Origin: Botryosphaeria dothidea
Lineage: Eukaryota; Ascomycota; Dothideomycetes; Botryosphaeriales; Botryosphaeriaceae
DNA: 64,000 bases
Reading direction: 5' to 3'
Assembly: GCA_011503125.2 (NCBI GenBank)
Contig: WWBZ02000082.1
Coordinates: 1 to 64,000, forward strand
Shown here: positions 22,701 to 34,404 of the stretch, in pieces
Layout of the letters: each line of letters starts with the position of its first letter
Position numbering within the stretch: the first letter of the stretch is position 1
Notes under the pieces: generated by a model
Database searches by the model: none
What the model was told of the DNA's origin: nothing
Seen by the model: only the letters and a program-made list of their open reading frames with translations
Program-made: the position numbers and the translations under genes

Positions 22701-25375
22701 AGCACAGGCGCAGGGCTGTGTAGCATCGACGTATCCGCCAAAAGAGCGGCGGAAAGAAGCGAGAGGCTCCTGCTTGCGCGCCATACCGTAGGTTACAACC
22801 TTAGGTACCTGCGGCGCGGCCAGGGAGACATGGCATGCAACAACCCTCTCCCTGACCGCTGTATGGGCTCTCTCGCGCAAGCCTCGCTCATCGGACCTCG
22901 CTCGCTTGGACCTCGCAAAACTACGCGAGTGAGAAAGAGGGCAAAGTCAAGGGAGACCCGTGCTCCGGGTCTGTGACATTGGTGATTGAGAGTGTCTGTG
23001 TGTATGTTTGGAGGCCGTTGTGCGGGCATTGCGGCCGTAGAAGGCGGCGAACAGGAAGTCGAAGCGCGTCCCGTCCGCGGCCGTCTTCGCTCGCCGTGAA
23101 AAGCTGCCGGCCGCGGTGCCGCCGGCGGGCCAGCATCCGCGTGTCTCTTTTCTCCACGACAGAAGACCAAGTAAGTCCCTTGGGTACATGCCGGAGCGAG
23201 CAACCCTGGCCGCCGTCCGGCAGCAAAAGTAGTAGGGCATGGCACTATAGTCCCAACCACACCGAGCATTTCGAACACATTAAGTCCTAAGAAGAAGGGA
23301 TGTCCGAGAGGGCCGCAGAAGGCCACACAATAAAATCATGCGCCAGCTGCACGCGTGCGAAGATTGAGTAAAGCCTGAAGAAAGAAGTACCAGGTAATTG
23401 ACTAAGCCGCGGGGTACGTGAAAACAACCAAGTGCAAAGCGGCAAAAACAGCGCGGCACAGCGAGATCACAGCGGAGCGGCAGCCTCGATCGAGTCAACA
23501 GGGGACCGAGGCCTGCCGACAGCCCTACTGCGCTGCGTCTGGGGGGGGAATCAGCCCATTCTGCACGGCAGCTTTGCAACACTAGAAAGAGTGGGGAGAG
23601 AGGAAGCGTTGGCCGGCGGGTTGGCGCGCGATGGCGTCAAGCCCAAAAGAGGCGAACCAGCCATCCATGCAGCAAAGCGCGTGGCAGCAGCAGCAGTAGG
23701 GATTCTTTTTGGCAGCAGCAAAGGCAGAGCCAGCCCGTCCGCGGAAGTGCTACGCCCGTTCCGCCCACCACGACGTGCTGTGAGGGCGATGTGTGTGCCC
23801 TTTAGTCCGTACCACTCTTTGCCCGCCCGCCTGCCCGGCTAGCTCGCGGAAACGCGCCCGCTAGGCCATGCATAAACGCCCGCAAATGGCTTGAACGCTG
23901 ACGACCAGACTTATCGCAATCGCTCCGCGTCCCGCTCGCATGTGTCACCCACAGCCAGTCCGGCGGGCGCCCTCTGCTGCCCACGGCCCTCTGCCGCCGC
24001 CAGGCGAGAGCTCGATTCAAGCTCCATCTGGCCACCCGTCCGAGGACTGTGCGTCGCGTTATTGCATGCCAATCTATTTGTAGGTAGGTGGTCGGTATAG
24101 CAGCGGCAAGAGCGTTGCAGATAACATTTCCAGGCTTGCTACACTCATCCCATGCAGCCTGCATGCATCATCTACCGCCGATGCGTGCACGCACTGTGGA
24201 TCATTATTGGAGGCTGCCAGACGTCCCATGAAGCTATGACTTTAATTTTTGTTTTCTGCTATACACAGGTATATTGACGGGCTCTGCTTATTGTCCTGAA
24301 CGAAAAGGACAAAGAGGGGGCAGGAGAATGAGGGATCGAGGACAAGGGATGCTGCCGGGACGGCTCCGGAGGCTAGCTAGGCTGCGTGCGGAGCAGATGC
24401 CGTTGTTGAGCTGGACCTCGACAAATCCGTCTTTTGGAGATGGGTATGGTGTAGCACAGAAGTCCCGTCTTCTACATCTGGAAGCAAAAAAAAAAAGAAA
24501 CAAAAAACAGCGGTACTGGGGGGTCTTTGCATGATAAGGGAAAACTCGCAACAAAATGAAAAGCCTGCGGGAATCTCATTCAGGCTGGGATCTAGACGGC
24601 TATCATCGGCTAATGGAAAAACAGAAAAATAGATGGTTGCAAGGAAAAGAGCTGATTGGAACAAAATCCTGACAGACAAGCACTTTTTGCGAGAGATAGC
24701 GGGGAAAAAAGTAATAATAGTATAGACGGAGAACACCTTGCTGCAATGCACCCCCCAACATGCGACGCCATGTAAAAGCCCAAAATGAGCCACCTCCGCG
24801 GCTCGTGCCGTGACATTGGTCCCATTACTCCAGAACGCCGTACCCTATGCAAGTCTCTATGAGGAAGAGACCCAAGAAAAAGCCCGATAATGTTCTGGCA
24901 AGTCACAGTGTCGTGTACTTGCAGCAACTGCGTCTGCCTACAATGCTTCCGTGGATGCTCCGTCGGACAGCGTGCCGGACGCTCCGCCTGTGTCGTTTTC
25001 GGCGGAAATCGGTGGGGTGAGAGAGGAGTAGGAAAAAGGAATGTATTTGGGGAATCGAGAGTCTTCGAACCTCCGGAATCGAGAGTCTGTGACCCTCAAT
25101 CCCTTCAGGAGAGTGAAACATTGGGTGTTGTGGATGGCCCCCGCGCAGAGCGTGGGGGTTGACTGTGGGTGTTGTGCCGCGAATTGACATGGTGGACTCT
25201 TCGTAAACCGGCACGCGCGTTCACATGTCTGCGAAGACAGCGCCAGCGACGCATGGGAGGTGAAACACAGGAAGGTGGCTTCAACTATCCCAGGGCGCGC
25301 TGCAGCAGGGATGTGTCGCAGGGAAAAGGCTCTCGAGCGATCGTCGTGGTCGCCGAGAAGCCGTGAGCTGCCTGT

Positions 25376-26174
25376 TTAGAGGATGACGCACTTGGGCTTG
25401 TGCTCCTTCCCTCCTCTGCCGCCCTTGTCGTCTCTGTAGCGGCGGTCTCCTCGGGGGCCGGCGGTCGGCGTGCGGACGCCTTTGCCGCCCTTGGGGTCGG
25501 AGCTCTTGGAGTTCCTGCCTGCCTGTTGGCGCTGGCGGCGGAGTTGGCGCACGACGTCGTAGAAGGCTTTCTCCACGTTGACACAATTTTTCGCGGACGC
25601 TTCGACAAAGTCACATCCCAGTTCCCTGGCCAGCGCGCTGCCCTCCTGGGTGGAGACCTCGCGCTCGGTTACGCGGTCGCATTTGTTGCCAACGAGCATG
25701 ACTGGTGAGGGGCCGAAGGAGCCAGAACCAGCGGACGTTGAGCTGAGGGGCGATCCGGGATAAGTGGGGGAGCTGGAGAAGGCAGATTCCTTGACGCGCT
25801 GTATCTGGTGGTGAAACTTCTGTATGCGTGCGAACGACGAGCGCGACGAGATGCTGTAGACCAGAACGAAGCCCTCGCCGTCTCTTATCCACTGGTCCCG
25901 CAGCGCCGTGTACTCCTCCTGGCCTGCGGTATCCAGCACCTCCAGCATGCACGACTGGCCGTCGATCTGCACCTGCTTGCGGTACGAGTCTTCGATGGTC
26001 GGGTCGTAGGTCTCGACGAAGTGGTTCAGGCAGAGCTGCGGATGGCGGGTTGGTTAGCAGAGAAGCGAAAGAGGAGAAAGAGAGCCCGGGGCGTACCTGG
26101 ATGGTTAACGCGGTTTTTCCTACACCACCGTCACCCAGCACCACCAGCTTGTACAGAGTCATCTTCCCCGCCAT
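25376..26174 (-). CDS. ras2: Ras2-type small GTPase
   Basis: Two exons (26174-26097 and 26035-25376, 61-bp intron) give 245 residues. G1 is GDGGVGKT (14-21), the effector loop is YDPTIEDSY (36-44), G3 is DTAGQEE (61-67), G4 is NKCD (143-146) and G5 is EASAKN (171-176). A Ser/Pro/Gly-rich insert of about 28 residues (110-137) between the switch regions and G4 is typical of the filamentous-fungal Ras2 group. The C-terminal hypervariable region is basic and ends in CVIL, a CaaX box whose Leu predicts geranylgeranylation. In related fungi Ras2 acts above cAMP-PKA and MAPK signalling in growth and morphogenesis. The first intron interrupts right after G1 (TALTIQ). All catalytic residues, including Gln65, are present. 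Confidence 0.96.
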
Positions 26175-27836
26175 GGTGGCTGCGAGCTGCGGTGCGCGTC
26201 AGGGAGCTTGGCTGGGGGATGTCGGGCGATGAAGTCGGTTGGCGGGCGGGCGGGCGGGAGCGAGTCGGGTCGTTGGGGCGTATTTACGACAGATGGGCGG
26301 CGGGAATGCCTTGCGTCTGATGGTCGCTCGGAGACGCAGCGGCGGCAGCTATGGGACTAGTTGGGCGGCCACGTGTGAGGGGCTTGTGTTTTGCGTTGCG
26401 GCGTGCAACGAGGGGCAGATGGCTGCGGTGAGGTTGGGCGCGAGGGCGATTTGCTGGTAGCACGACGCTTCGTCCGCTTGTCGGCCGGGCTCCGAGGGCG
26501 TTTGGAGGGAGCAATTGAGCAACGAGGGAGGCTCACGAGGGGAGGGTGAAACGAAGGTGAGGAGCGGTGGCGTGTAAGTACGACCTTTGGGCCCTGTGCG
26601 AGGTCGGCTGGGAGAGCGTGGGTGATGGGCGCAGTGCTGGCTTGGTGCAGGAGGGAGATCTGGGCTAGCGACACGTGAATGGGCTAAGGGTGCGGGAGCT
26701 GGAAGAAGGGTGTCAGAGCTGCGGGCGCGCGGGCATTGCTCGCTCGCACTGGCCACAGGCGCGAGGAGAATTTTCGAAAGGAGGATGGGATGGGCAGCGT
26801 GCAAGTGGAGTAAAAGAAGGCCGTGGCCATTGGCCCGGCGAGGCACTGGCTCTGGCTCCTCTGGCGGACGGGGAGCACACTAAGCGTCGCGTCTTGATCC
26901 CCCCGGCCACGGCCACGGCCACTGCCACTGCCACCTGCACCTGCACCGCACCGCACCGCGCAGCTCGCTCGCAGCGCTCGATTGCGGCCGGGAGATCAGC
27001 TGGGCGCGAGTCGTGCTGGCCAGGGCCGCGCGCGCACACATGGCCGCTCAGGGCGCCCGCGGCCGCTGTTTGACATTCATTGCCGCCGTTGCGCGTTGCG
27101 CCGTTGGGTGCGCGCGCGCGTGCGGACGAGCTGCCCACGGCCCGTTTGCCTTCATGACTCTCGCTGAAATGAGGAGCTGCAGGCCCTGCTAATAAAGAGG
27201 ACAGACCCCACCTATTCCCCAGAGCGCGCGCTGGAGCACCTTAATCAAACGCTAGGCCGCAGCGAGCAGCAGCAGGGAGCGCTTCCCCGAGCTGTCCGTC
27301 CGTACGCGGGCCGACGCCCGAAGCCCGCCAGTGCGCGCTGATTCGTGCTGCCCACCACCGCACGCCCCGTGTGCCGCGGCCAGCCTCGCTGCAGTTCCGC
27401 AGTGTCGGACAATTATCGAGTCGCAAGCTGGGCTAGTCAGCGCCAGCAACCACCACGCCGGAACCACCGCGTCCTTGGCCCAGCGCTGCGCCCCGGCCTG
27501 CGGGCTCCAGCAGCGCCAGCAGCAACAACTGCGACACGCGCATCCGCACGCATGCAGCCGCAGCCGCCCCGGCCGCACGTGACCGCCCTCGCGCAGCAGT
27601 TAATAGCAGCGCGCCCCGGGCCCAGGAGAAATTGTCTTATTGCTCTGATTTCCGAGCGGGGAGCGGCCCGCCGTCCAGATGGCGGGCGGTGCGCAGCGCC
27701 TCATTTCTTGGGCAATGCGGTACGTCCTGCTCACTAAACACGCCGTTTGATGACCCTCCCTCGTCCCTCTCTCGTACGAATGCTGTAAAATTATCACCGC
27801 GCAGGCGCCAGCTGCCTCGATTCGACCCGCCCATAA
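26175..27836. other. upstream region of ras2
   Basis: 1.66 kb between the ras2 start and the 3' end of the acyl-CoA synthetase gene. It should hold the ras2 promoter and leader near its left end. The rest is GC-rich with Arg/Pro/Ala-rich chance frames and a hexamer repeat at 26904. No conserved gene was seen. Confidence 0.5.
26904..26958. repeat. degenerate GGCCAC/TGCCAC/CTGCAC hexamer repeat
   Basis: Nine consecutive near-hexamer units: three GGCCAC, two TGCCAC, two CTGCAC, then shorter CGCAC units. It lies about 730 bp upstream of ras2 and may be length-polymorphic. Confidence 0.8.
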
Positions 27837-30212
27837 CTACAGCTTGGGCACGCCTGCTTTTCTCGCTTCCGTCGCCTTGTGCGCACCCCTGCCCTTGGCC
27901 TCGAAATACTCCTTGACCCGCGCCCGCGCGACCTCGACCACCGCCGCGTCCTCGACCGTCGCCGGTACCTGCACCTCCTTGTCGAACTCGTCGTGCACCG
28001 CGTTCTCCACGAGCTCGCGCAGCACCCGCCGCAGCGTCTTGCCGCTCCGCGTCTTCGGGATCATGCCCTTGCCCTGGATCATCCCGCCGAGACTGGCAAT
28101 TGACCCGATCTGCTCGCGAACCGAGCCCTGCACCTCTTGGAACAGCTGCTGGTCTGGCAGCGCCGGCCCCGGGTGCTCGTGGGTCGACAGCGTGACGAAC
28201 GCGAACGGGAGATGGCCCTTCAGCGCATCCGGAATCCCAACCACGCACGCTTCCGCCACGGCGGGATGCGATGTGATCGCCTGCTCGATTGCGCCTGTTG
28301 TCGGGGTCAGCGGTGTTCGGGGCACGCCAGGACAGGGTCTTACCAGTGCTGAAACGGTGAGCTGCAACGTTGATAATCTTGCCCTCTGTTAGCAGGAACT
28401 CTCCAGCGTAAGGGAAACACTGACATCATCCGACCTCGACATCACATGCACGTATCCGTCGTTGTCTATCATGCCAGCGTCACCAGTGTCGATCCAGTGC
28501 CCGTTGAACCTCTTCATGTATCCCTTGTAGAACCTCTCCTCATCCTGCCAGAGCGTGGTCATTCCCGTGGGCGCCAGCGGCATGCCGAGCACAATATTTC
28601 CCATGGTGCCCTGTTTCACTTCGTTGCCGTCGTCATCCACCACCTTTACGTTAAAGCCGGGCATCGGTTTACCCGCGGATCCTGCCTTGATCGGCAACGG
28701 CTTTGGGCTCTCCGCCGCATCGAACCTTCCTCCGGCTGCTGAATTCAACGCGAGCCCCGAAATTGGCGATCCGGATTCGGAACTCCACCAGTTGTCGTTG
28801 ACAATTGCGTTGGGAGCGCAGTGTTTATCCAAAAGCCTCTGGTACATGGTCACAATACTTGGTTCGCTCCGCTCGCCCGCCAGGAACAACGCCGTCAAGC
28901 TTTTCAGCCCGCCACGTTGGCCAGCCTTCTCGAAAAAGACATTATCTCCGTCCTCTCTCCGGATTGCCCGCAGTGCCGTCGGCGCGGTGAACATGGTTTT
29001 GACGTTGTATTCTTCGACAATTTGCCAAAAAGTGCCAGCATCCGGCGTTCCGATTGGCTTACCTTCGAAAAGGACAGTTGTCGCTCCGACGAGAAGTGGA
29101 CCGTAGACGATGTACGAATGCCCAACAACCCAGCCAATGTCCGATGCACAGAACATCACATCGCCTGGACCTTTGAGGCCAAACATATAGCGCATAGAAA
29201 AGTTTAGGCCGACGGCATGGCCGCCGACTTGCCGAAGGACCCCCTTCGGAAGACCTGTAGTACCTGCACGTATGACTCAGTCCAGGACTTCAGGCCATAA
29301 TGCTGCTAAGAAGAAAAGGGAAGGAAACTAGAAGAAGAAATAATGACTGTAAACGAGAATGAAAACGAAATTTCTTACCGCTTGTGTAGATGATATACAG
29401 TCCGTCGGTTGACTTGACAGGAACAGGACCTGCTTTAACTCCTCTATTTCTAGCACTCTTGACAATTCTTTGCCAGTTTCTTTCCCCGTTTTCCTTAGCA
29501 ACAGGATCCCAGCGAAGCTGATCGCGTTGCCAAATTATGGTTTTGGATGGCTTGAAGCTGCTCTTTCTAATGGCATCTTGAACAAGTTTCTGGTAACCAA
29601 GAGGGCCCTTCGTCCCCTCAATGCCGCAGGAAGCAGTCATTATTGCGGCTGGGCTCGAGGCTTCAATTCTCTGGGCTAAGGAGCCGGAAGAAAACCCCCC
29701 AAAAACAACAGCGTGGATGGCGCCGAGTCTAGCAACAGCCAGCATAGCAAATAGAGCAGCAGGAACCATTGGCACTGGATGACGTTAGCCTCGGCAATTC
29801 TTCAGTCCGAGCAAATAGGGAGCTAACTGTAAATGAGAACGACATCGCGCTTCTTGACGCCCTCTTCTCTCAGAACGCCAGCCAGGATCTCGACCTCTTC
29901 CAGCAGCTTCTGATAGGTGATCTTCTCCTTGGACCCTGAGACAGGCGAATCCCAGGCAATGGCGACGGCATTGCCATTTCCGGCAAGCACGTGGCGATCG
30001 ATGCAGTTGTAAGCGGTGTTTATGTCGCCATCGGGGAACCACGACCAATGTCGATGCTCGACGCCAATTTTGGGCAGATCCTTGGTGGTAAGGGCGAGAG
30101 CGCACGATGGCTGCTTATCCCAGTGCAAATTGGCGGCGTGCGCGCTCCAGAAGGCTTCTGGATCGCGCAGTGAGGCTTGGTGGACATGGTCCTGACGGTG
30201 AGGGGTACCCAT
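27837..30212 (-). CDS. acetyl/propionyl-CoA synthetase (ACSS3/PrpE type)
   Basis: AMP-forming acyl-CoA synthetase that activates a short-chain carboxylate with ATP and CoA. Five exons (30212-29828, 29774-29379, 29263-28425, 28377-28344, 28294-27837) give 703 residues. The N-terminal acetyl-CoA-synthetase domain includes HWSWFPDGDINTAYNCIDRH, and the P-loop-like motif TSGTTGLPKG is formed across the second splice junction. NDNWWSSESG and DTGDAG motifs follow. The C-terminal domain carries PKTRSGKTLRR with the catalytic Lys. The overall pattern is closer to propionyl-CoA synthetase/ACSS3 than to Acs1; the real substrate is not proved. The third intron is best read as donor GTCAGT and acceptor CAAG (28378-28424), which restores DDIINVAAHRFSTG; the nearer CAG is only a few bases from the branch site. 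The end (PKL) is not a clear peroxisomal signal. Divergent from the NAT gene. Confidence 0.93.
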
Positions 30213-31326
30213 GGTGTGGCAGTGAAACAGCCGCTTTGGGCAGATGGCGCGGGAAACCCAGGGAACGGGGCGAGGCGGGTGGACGCGGATGGGATGGCGC
30301 CGGAGTTTAGAAGGGACGAGGGCGAGGGCGGTAGCGGTACCAGGGCTCGCGGCGAGGAGCGGACAGGAAGCGGTCGCGGCGGGAGTGAGTGAAAGTCAGA
30401 AGTATTGATAAGTGACGTCCATCGGACGGGCGGCAGGGCGCTGAGAGCCGAGGCGGCCAGGGCCGCGGTGGAGAGGCCGTCGGCTGTCCGGTTGAGGCTC
30501 TAGAGGGCGCAGGGTTGGTGGAGACGCATGGAGACCCCGCATCGCACGCCCCCCAGCCAAGGGCGCAAACCCACACGTCCGTTCCGCCCCCGCCGCCAGC
30601 TAGCAGCATCCAAGGCCCCAGACGTACCAGACGCGCGCGCGCGCCCGAGGCGGCTGTCGTCGGTCCAGCTTCCGATGGTTGGCTTTCTTTGGCGCGCTGT
30701 GGCAACGCAAAAAAGCCGTTTGTGCAGCTCTTTCATCATCCCCTTGCCTGCTGTCCGGATGCAGGTCTGCAGGTCTTGCACAACGTCACACCCAGAGATA
30801 GCAATCTACACGCAATTGCGACGACATCGCCTCCACCTCTGTCAACATTCCAAATGACCTGTCGCTATCAGCCACCTCTCGCATTCGTTCTCGCCAGCAA
30901 GTGACTGACGAGACTGAGCAGGTCGCAGAGCTGCCATCACTAACAATCGGCCCGTCTAGGCACTCGCCATCGTCGACTTCCCAAAACGGAAGTTTCCCAC
31001 TTCTCGCAGAACCCTCGATCTCCGAGTGCCAGCTTGTCGTCTATCTTGCTGGTAGGCCCCGTGAGGTGCGATCAAGCGGAACTGCGCAGAAGAAAAGTTT
31101 GCAGCACTCAACATGCAGCGGAGGCTTTTGCTGTCCTACCGTGCGTGGTCTTGGCATTGGTGACTCATCCGCTCATCTGGTGATTGCGCACATCTGCCGT
31201 TCCACAACATCTCTGCATCCGCACTGGTCTGGACTGCCCTTACTGCACGCGGCATCGAGCCTTTGCAGCTTACTTGGACATCAGCTCCTGCTGTGATCAA
31301 CCCTCTCGTCACATTGTCGCTTCACC
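30213..31326. promoter_or_regulatory. divergent promoter region, acyl-CoA synthetase / NAT
   Basis: 1114 bp separate the two start codons, so both promoters lie here. The left half is GC-rich; the right half is richer in A/T and pyrimidines, as in a fungal leader. No TATA box or named operator could be assigned. The arrangement allows co-regulation, which is inference. Confidence 0.5.
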
Positions 31327-32390
31327 ATGGGCTCGCCTCTGACCTCGGAGGAGATCGATCGCTATTTTGATCACATTCAGCTGCCCCAGAAGTTCCGGCG
31401 CGAGAAGAGCCCTGCTCTGGATGCTGCGTATTTGGCAGCTTTGCACGTCCATCACATCTCCACTCTGCCCTACGAGAACCTGTCCCTGCACTATGCAAAG
31501 GAGGTCAACATCTCCCTCGATGCGCACCAGATCTTTGCAAAGTTCTTGGCGAATGGACGCGGTGGCTACTGCATGGAGCACAGCATTTTTTTCAACAGCT
31601 TGCTACGAGCGTTGGGCTTCCAGGTCTACTTGACCGGGGCTAGAGCAAGGCCTCGCAAGAACGGCGTTCCGCATGGCGACTATATGGGATGGTACGTGCT
31701 TTTTCTTCTGCACTCTATCGTTTCCAGCCATGTTGCCGCACCATCATAATTACTCGTTTTCTGTTGGTCGCAATTACTGCATCACTTCGTCTCCCTCACA
31801 ATCCCAGGGTACACGTCGTAAACATCATCACCCTACCCGACGGAACGAAGTGGGTGTCCGACACCGGCTTTGGCGGCGACCAAATGCGGCAGCCCATGCC
31901 GCTGGTCGAGCGCCACATCACGCACAACATCGGCCCGCAGGAGCTCCGCTTCGAGCGCGCCAGCATCCCGAACGCGACCAACACCTCTCCCGAAAATCAC
32001 AAAGCCTGGGTCTACCAGTACCGCAACGGCGGCGACCAGCCGTGGAACTCGTTCTTCTGCTTCACCGAGACCGAGTTCCTGCACCAGGACTTCGAGGTCA
32101 TGAATTTCTATACCAGCAAGCACCCCGAGAGCTTTCAGACCTCCACGCCGCTGGTCGTCAAGTTCTTGCGTAAAGATGACGAGGAAGGCGGCGCGGGGAA
32201 GATCTACGGGAAGCTAATGCTAGTGAACGGGGATGTTAAGGAGAATCTGGGCGGGCAGACGCGCCTGGTCCGCGCGTGCAAGTCCGAGACAGAGCGCTTG
32301 GAGGCCCTGCGCGAGGTCTTTGGGATCACGTTCACGGCGGAGGAGCAGGCTGGAATCAGAGGCAGGGTCTCCGAATTGCCGCCGAATTAA
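31327..32390 (+). CDS. arylamine N-acetyltransferase
   Basis: Transfers an acyl group from acyl-CoA to arylamines, arylhydrazines or arylhydroxylamines by a cysteine ping-pong mechanism. Two exons (31327-31691 and 31808-32390, 116-bp intron) give 315 residues. The triad is visible: Cys82 in GRGGYCMEHS, His124 in VHVVNI just after the splice junction, and Asp140 in SDTGFGG. The PYENLS motif near residue 48 is also typical. Fungal NATs can use acetyl-, propionyl- or malonyl-CoA, and in Fusarium one of them (FDB2) detoxifies plant benzoxazolinone products. Substrate here is unknown. The gene is divergent from an acyl-CoA synthetase that could supply its donor. All catalytic residues are present. 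Confidence 0.95.
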
Positions 32391-34404
32391 GCATATGCCA
32401 TGACTGCCGAAAAGTCCATGAGTAGGTGTGGGGAAGAGTCGGGAAAAGAAGGTTTCGCCTTTGGTGCCTTCCCTCGTGTTCGGTAGTTGTACATCGAGCA
32501 CGGAAAGGGAAATGACATAGATTTTAGAAAGAATAGAGTAGAATAGGTTCAAAGCTACCAAACATAGAACATAGGAGAGAATGCCGGCAGTCACGTCTGC
32601 CAGATTCGCGTTTGCATTTCCGTTTACCAACTGGAGGGAAATAGTGAAGTCTCCCCGCCATGATGTCAAAGTCACTGCTAGTATTGGTGGAATCCCATTG
32701 ACGAATAGAGTTAAGATGATCCCAGGCAGCATTCTAGATTAAGGAATAGCCGATGCCCCGTTCGCATGGAAAGCCGTCAGCGCCAATCAAGGCCCGGGTG
32801 CAAGCATCTCGGAGATCCAGGACCTAATGAGGGGATCCAGGGAGGGGATCGAGAGTCACAATATTGGTGGTCGTTGCGTGGCGGGTTGATTATTAAGAAG
32901 AAGCGGGGTATAACATCCTAGCTATTGGACTGGAAGCCACCCGGCGCTTGATGCTCGGGCCCTTCGGATGGACATCCGGCCGCGGGTACGACAGCCAAAG
33001 GGAAAAAAGCCAACTAAGGGTGTAGCTCGCGGATGATGCGCCGCGGCGCCTCCGGTCCCGCGGTATCCAACGGCAGGCCACGAATTGTCGCGAGAGTCAT
33101 GGTCAGCAATCAAAGCTAAAGCCAATGGGATGGCTGAGACAACACTCAAGGCCAGCAGCGGGGGCGGCGGCGACGCGAGGAAATGCCAAGCGGCAGGATG
33201 GTACCAAAAATAAGAAGTCCGGCAGCGTCTCGAGTGAGTGGTCGTGAAGGTGTAGTGTAGCATGCGTGTAAGAGAGGGGGCATCGGAGTTGCCGAAATAG
33301 TCGCCGCCGCCACCGCACGTACGCCGCGCCGCGCGCTGCGTGAGGAAGTCGCCGATCGCCTTCTCCACAGCGTGAAAAGGACGCTCGAATGACTGCTCAG
33401 CTATTTCTGCGTGCGGCTATTCGCGGGCGTTATGGCCATGAAAAACAACAGAATCAACGTTCGCCTATTTGACTTTGGTGGTGCGACAGAAGCTTTCGGG
33501 GAAAACGGCAACCACGACGATGATCTTTTATGGGACCTCGTCCTCTTCTTTCGGCAAGTGTGCAGCCTCTCTCGTGGCCACCCGGAGTCCCGTTCACATG
33601 CGTACCCAAGCTGCCGATACTGATCCTCAGCTCCCTGGTACTCAGCTGATCTGCTGGTTGCCTGGTACAGAAGTGCCCAATTCAACCCACTGATCGTCCC
33701 CACAACAGTGACACCTGACCGGTGCAAATAGAACAAGATGGTACACGGAGGAAGTACCGCTTCGCTTTACGGCCTGTCCGCCGCCCTGACGACACCGCCG
33801 CTGCCATGTCGGCCCATTTTCCGCCTGTCAAGCCGACAGCTCGCATTATGCCTCGTCCCCGATGCCTCTTCTTCTTCTTTTCCCAAACAAACTTCGGGCT
33901 CGTCTGTCTTTGCCGAAATCGGAAGTGCACCGATAAGCAGTTTCTCTGTCTCGGATTTCTACCACTGCACGCACACTTTGGTGCATGTGTCTATACATAC
34001 CCCTCGCAGCGAATTCAGCTATGTTGCTTGCTGCCTAACAATGCAGGCAGCTCTAAATCTTTCGTACTGAGGAGAACAATCAATGAAGGCGATCAGACCA
34101 TCCGCTTTGTCTCCTAAACTTCTTGATATTCCTGTTGTCATTTCGAAGTAATGAAGCGGAATCCGATGATGAGACGCGGTCACGCGGTACCATCTCACCT
34201 GCGAGTGCCATATAAATGATATGTGAAGACAACTTCTTTATGCTCTCGTATGGCTTAGGGTATCCAGAAGTGGGTAGCACAGGAGATATCATCAATGAAG
34301 CGAATCCGAGTTCAAGACTCATGGTTGATAAACTGGCAACGTATTTTCTGCTTTGGCTCCAGGACGTGGTTTATTTTGCCACAGATGCACTAGCTGCTTA
34401 GACC
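32391..34404. other. 2 kb interval between convergent genes
   Basis: It lies between the 3' ends of NAT (+) and the AAA ATPase (-). A minus-strand frame whose own part is 32391-32732 encodes a hydrophobic, membrane-like stretch and then runs antisense into NAT. I could not assign it. Other frames are short and without motifs. No RIP signature and no transposon motif were seen. Confidence 0.5.

Larger units (their letters stand above)
17589..25375. other. 7.8 kb interval without a supported gene
   Basis: It lies between the 3' ends of the HET fragment and ras2, so it is not an obvious promoter of either. Many GC-driven frames overlap on both strands (for example 18341-19039 and 21371-22147, minus), with Arg/Ser/Pro-rich composition and no family motif. 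Microsatellites occur at 19331 and 22649. A 14-bp direct repeat (GGAATCGAGAGTCT) occurs twice near 25050-25090. CpA and TpG are common, so there is no RIP here. A long noncoding RNA or an orphan gene cannot be excluded. Confidence 0.5.

Noticed and set aside
18341..24793. numerous frames of 100-260 codons in the gene-free interval
   Set aside because: Arg/Ser/Pro-rich, overlapping on both strands, without domain motifs or convincing intron-exon structure.
25050..25090. minus-strand tRNA suspected from TTCGAACC
   Set aside because: It is part of a 14-bp direct repeat context; no T stem or acceptor stem can be formed.
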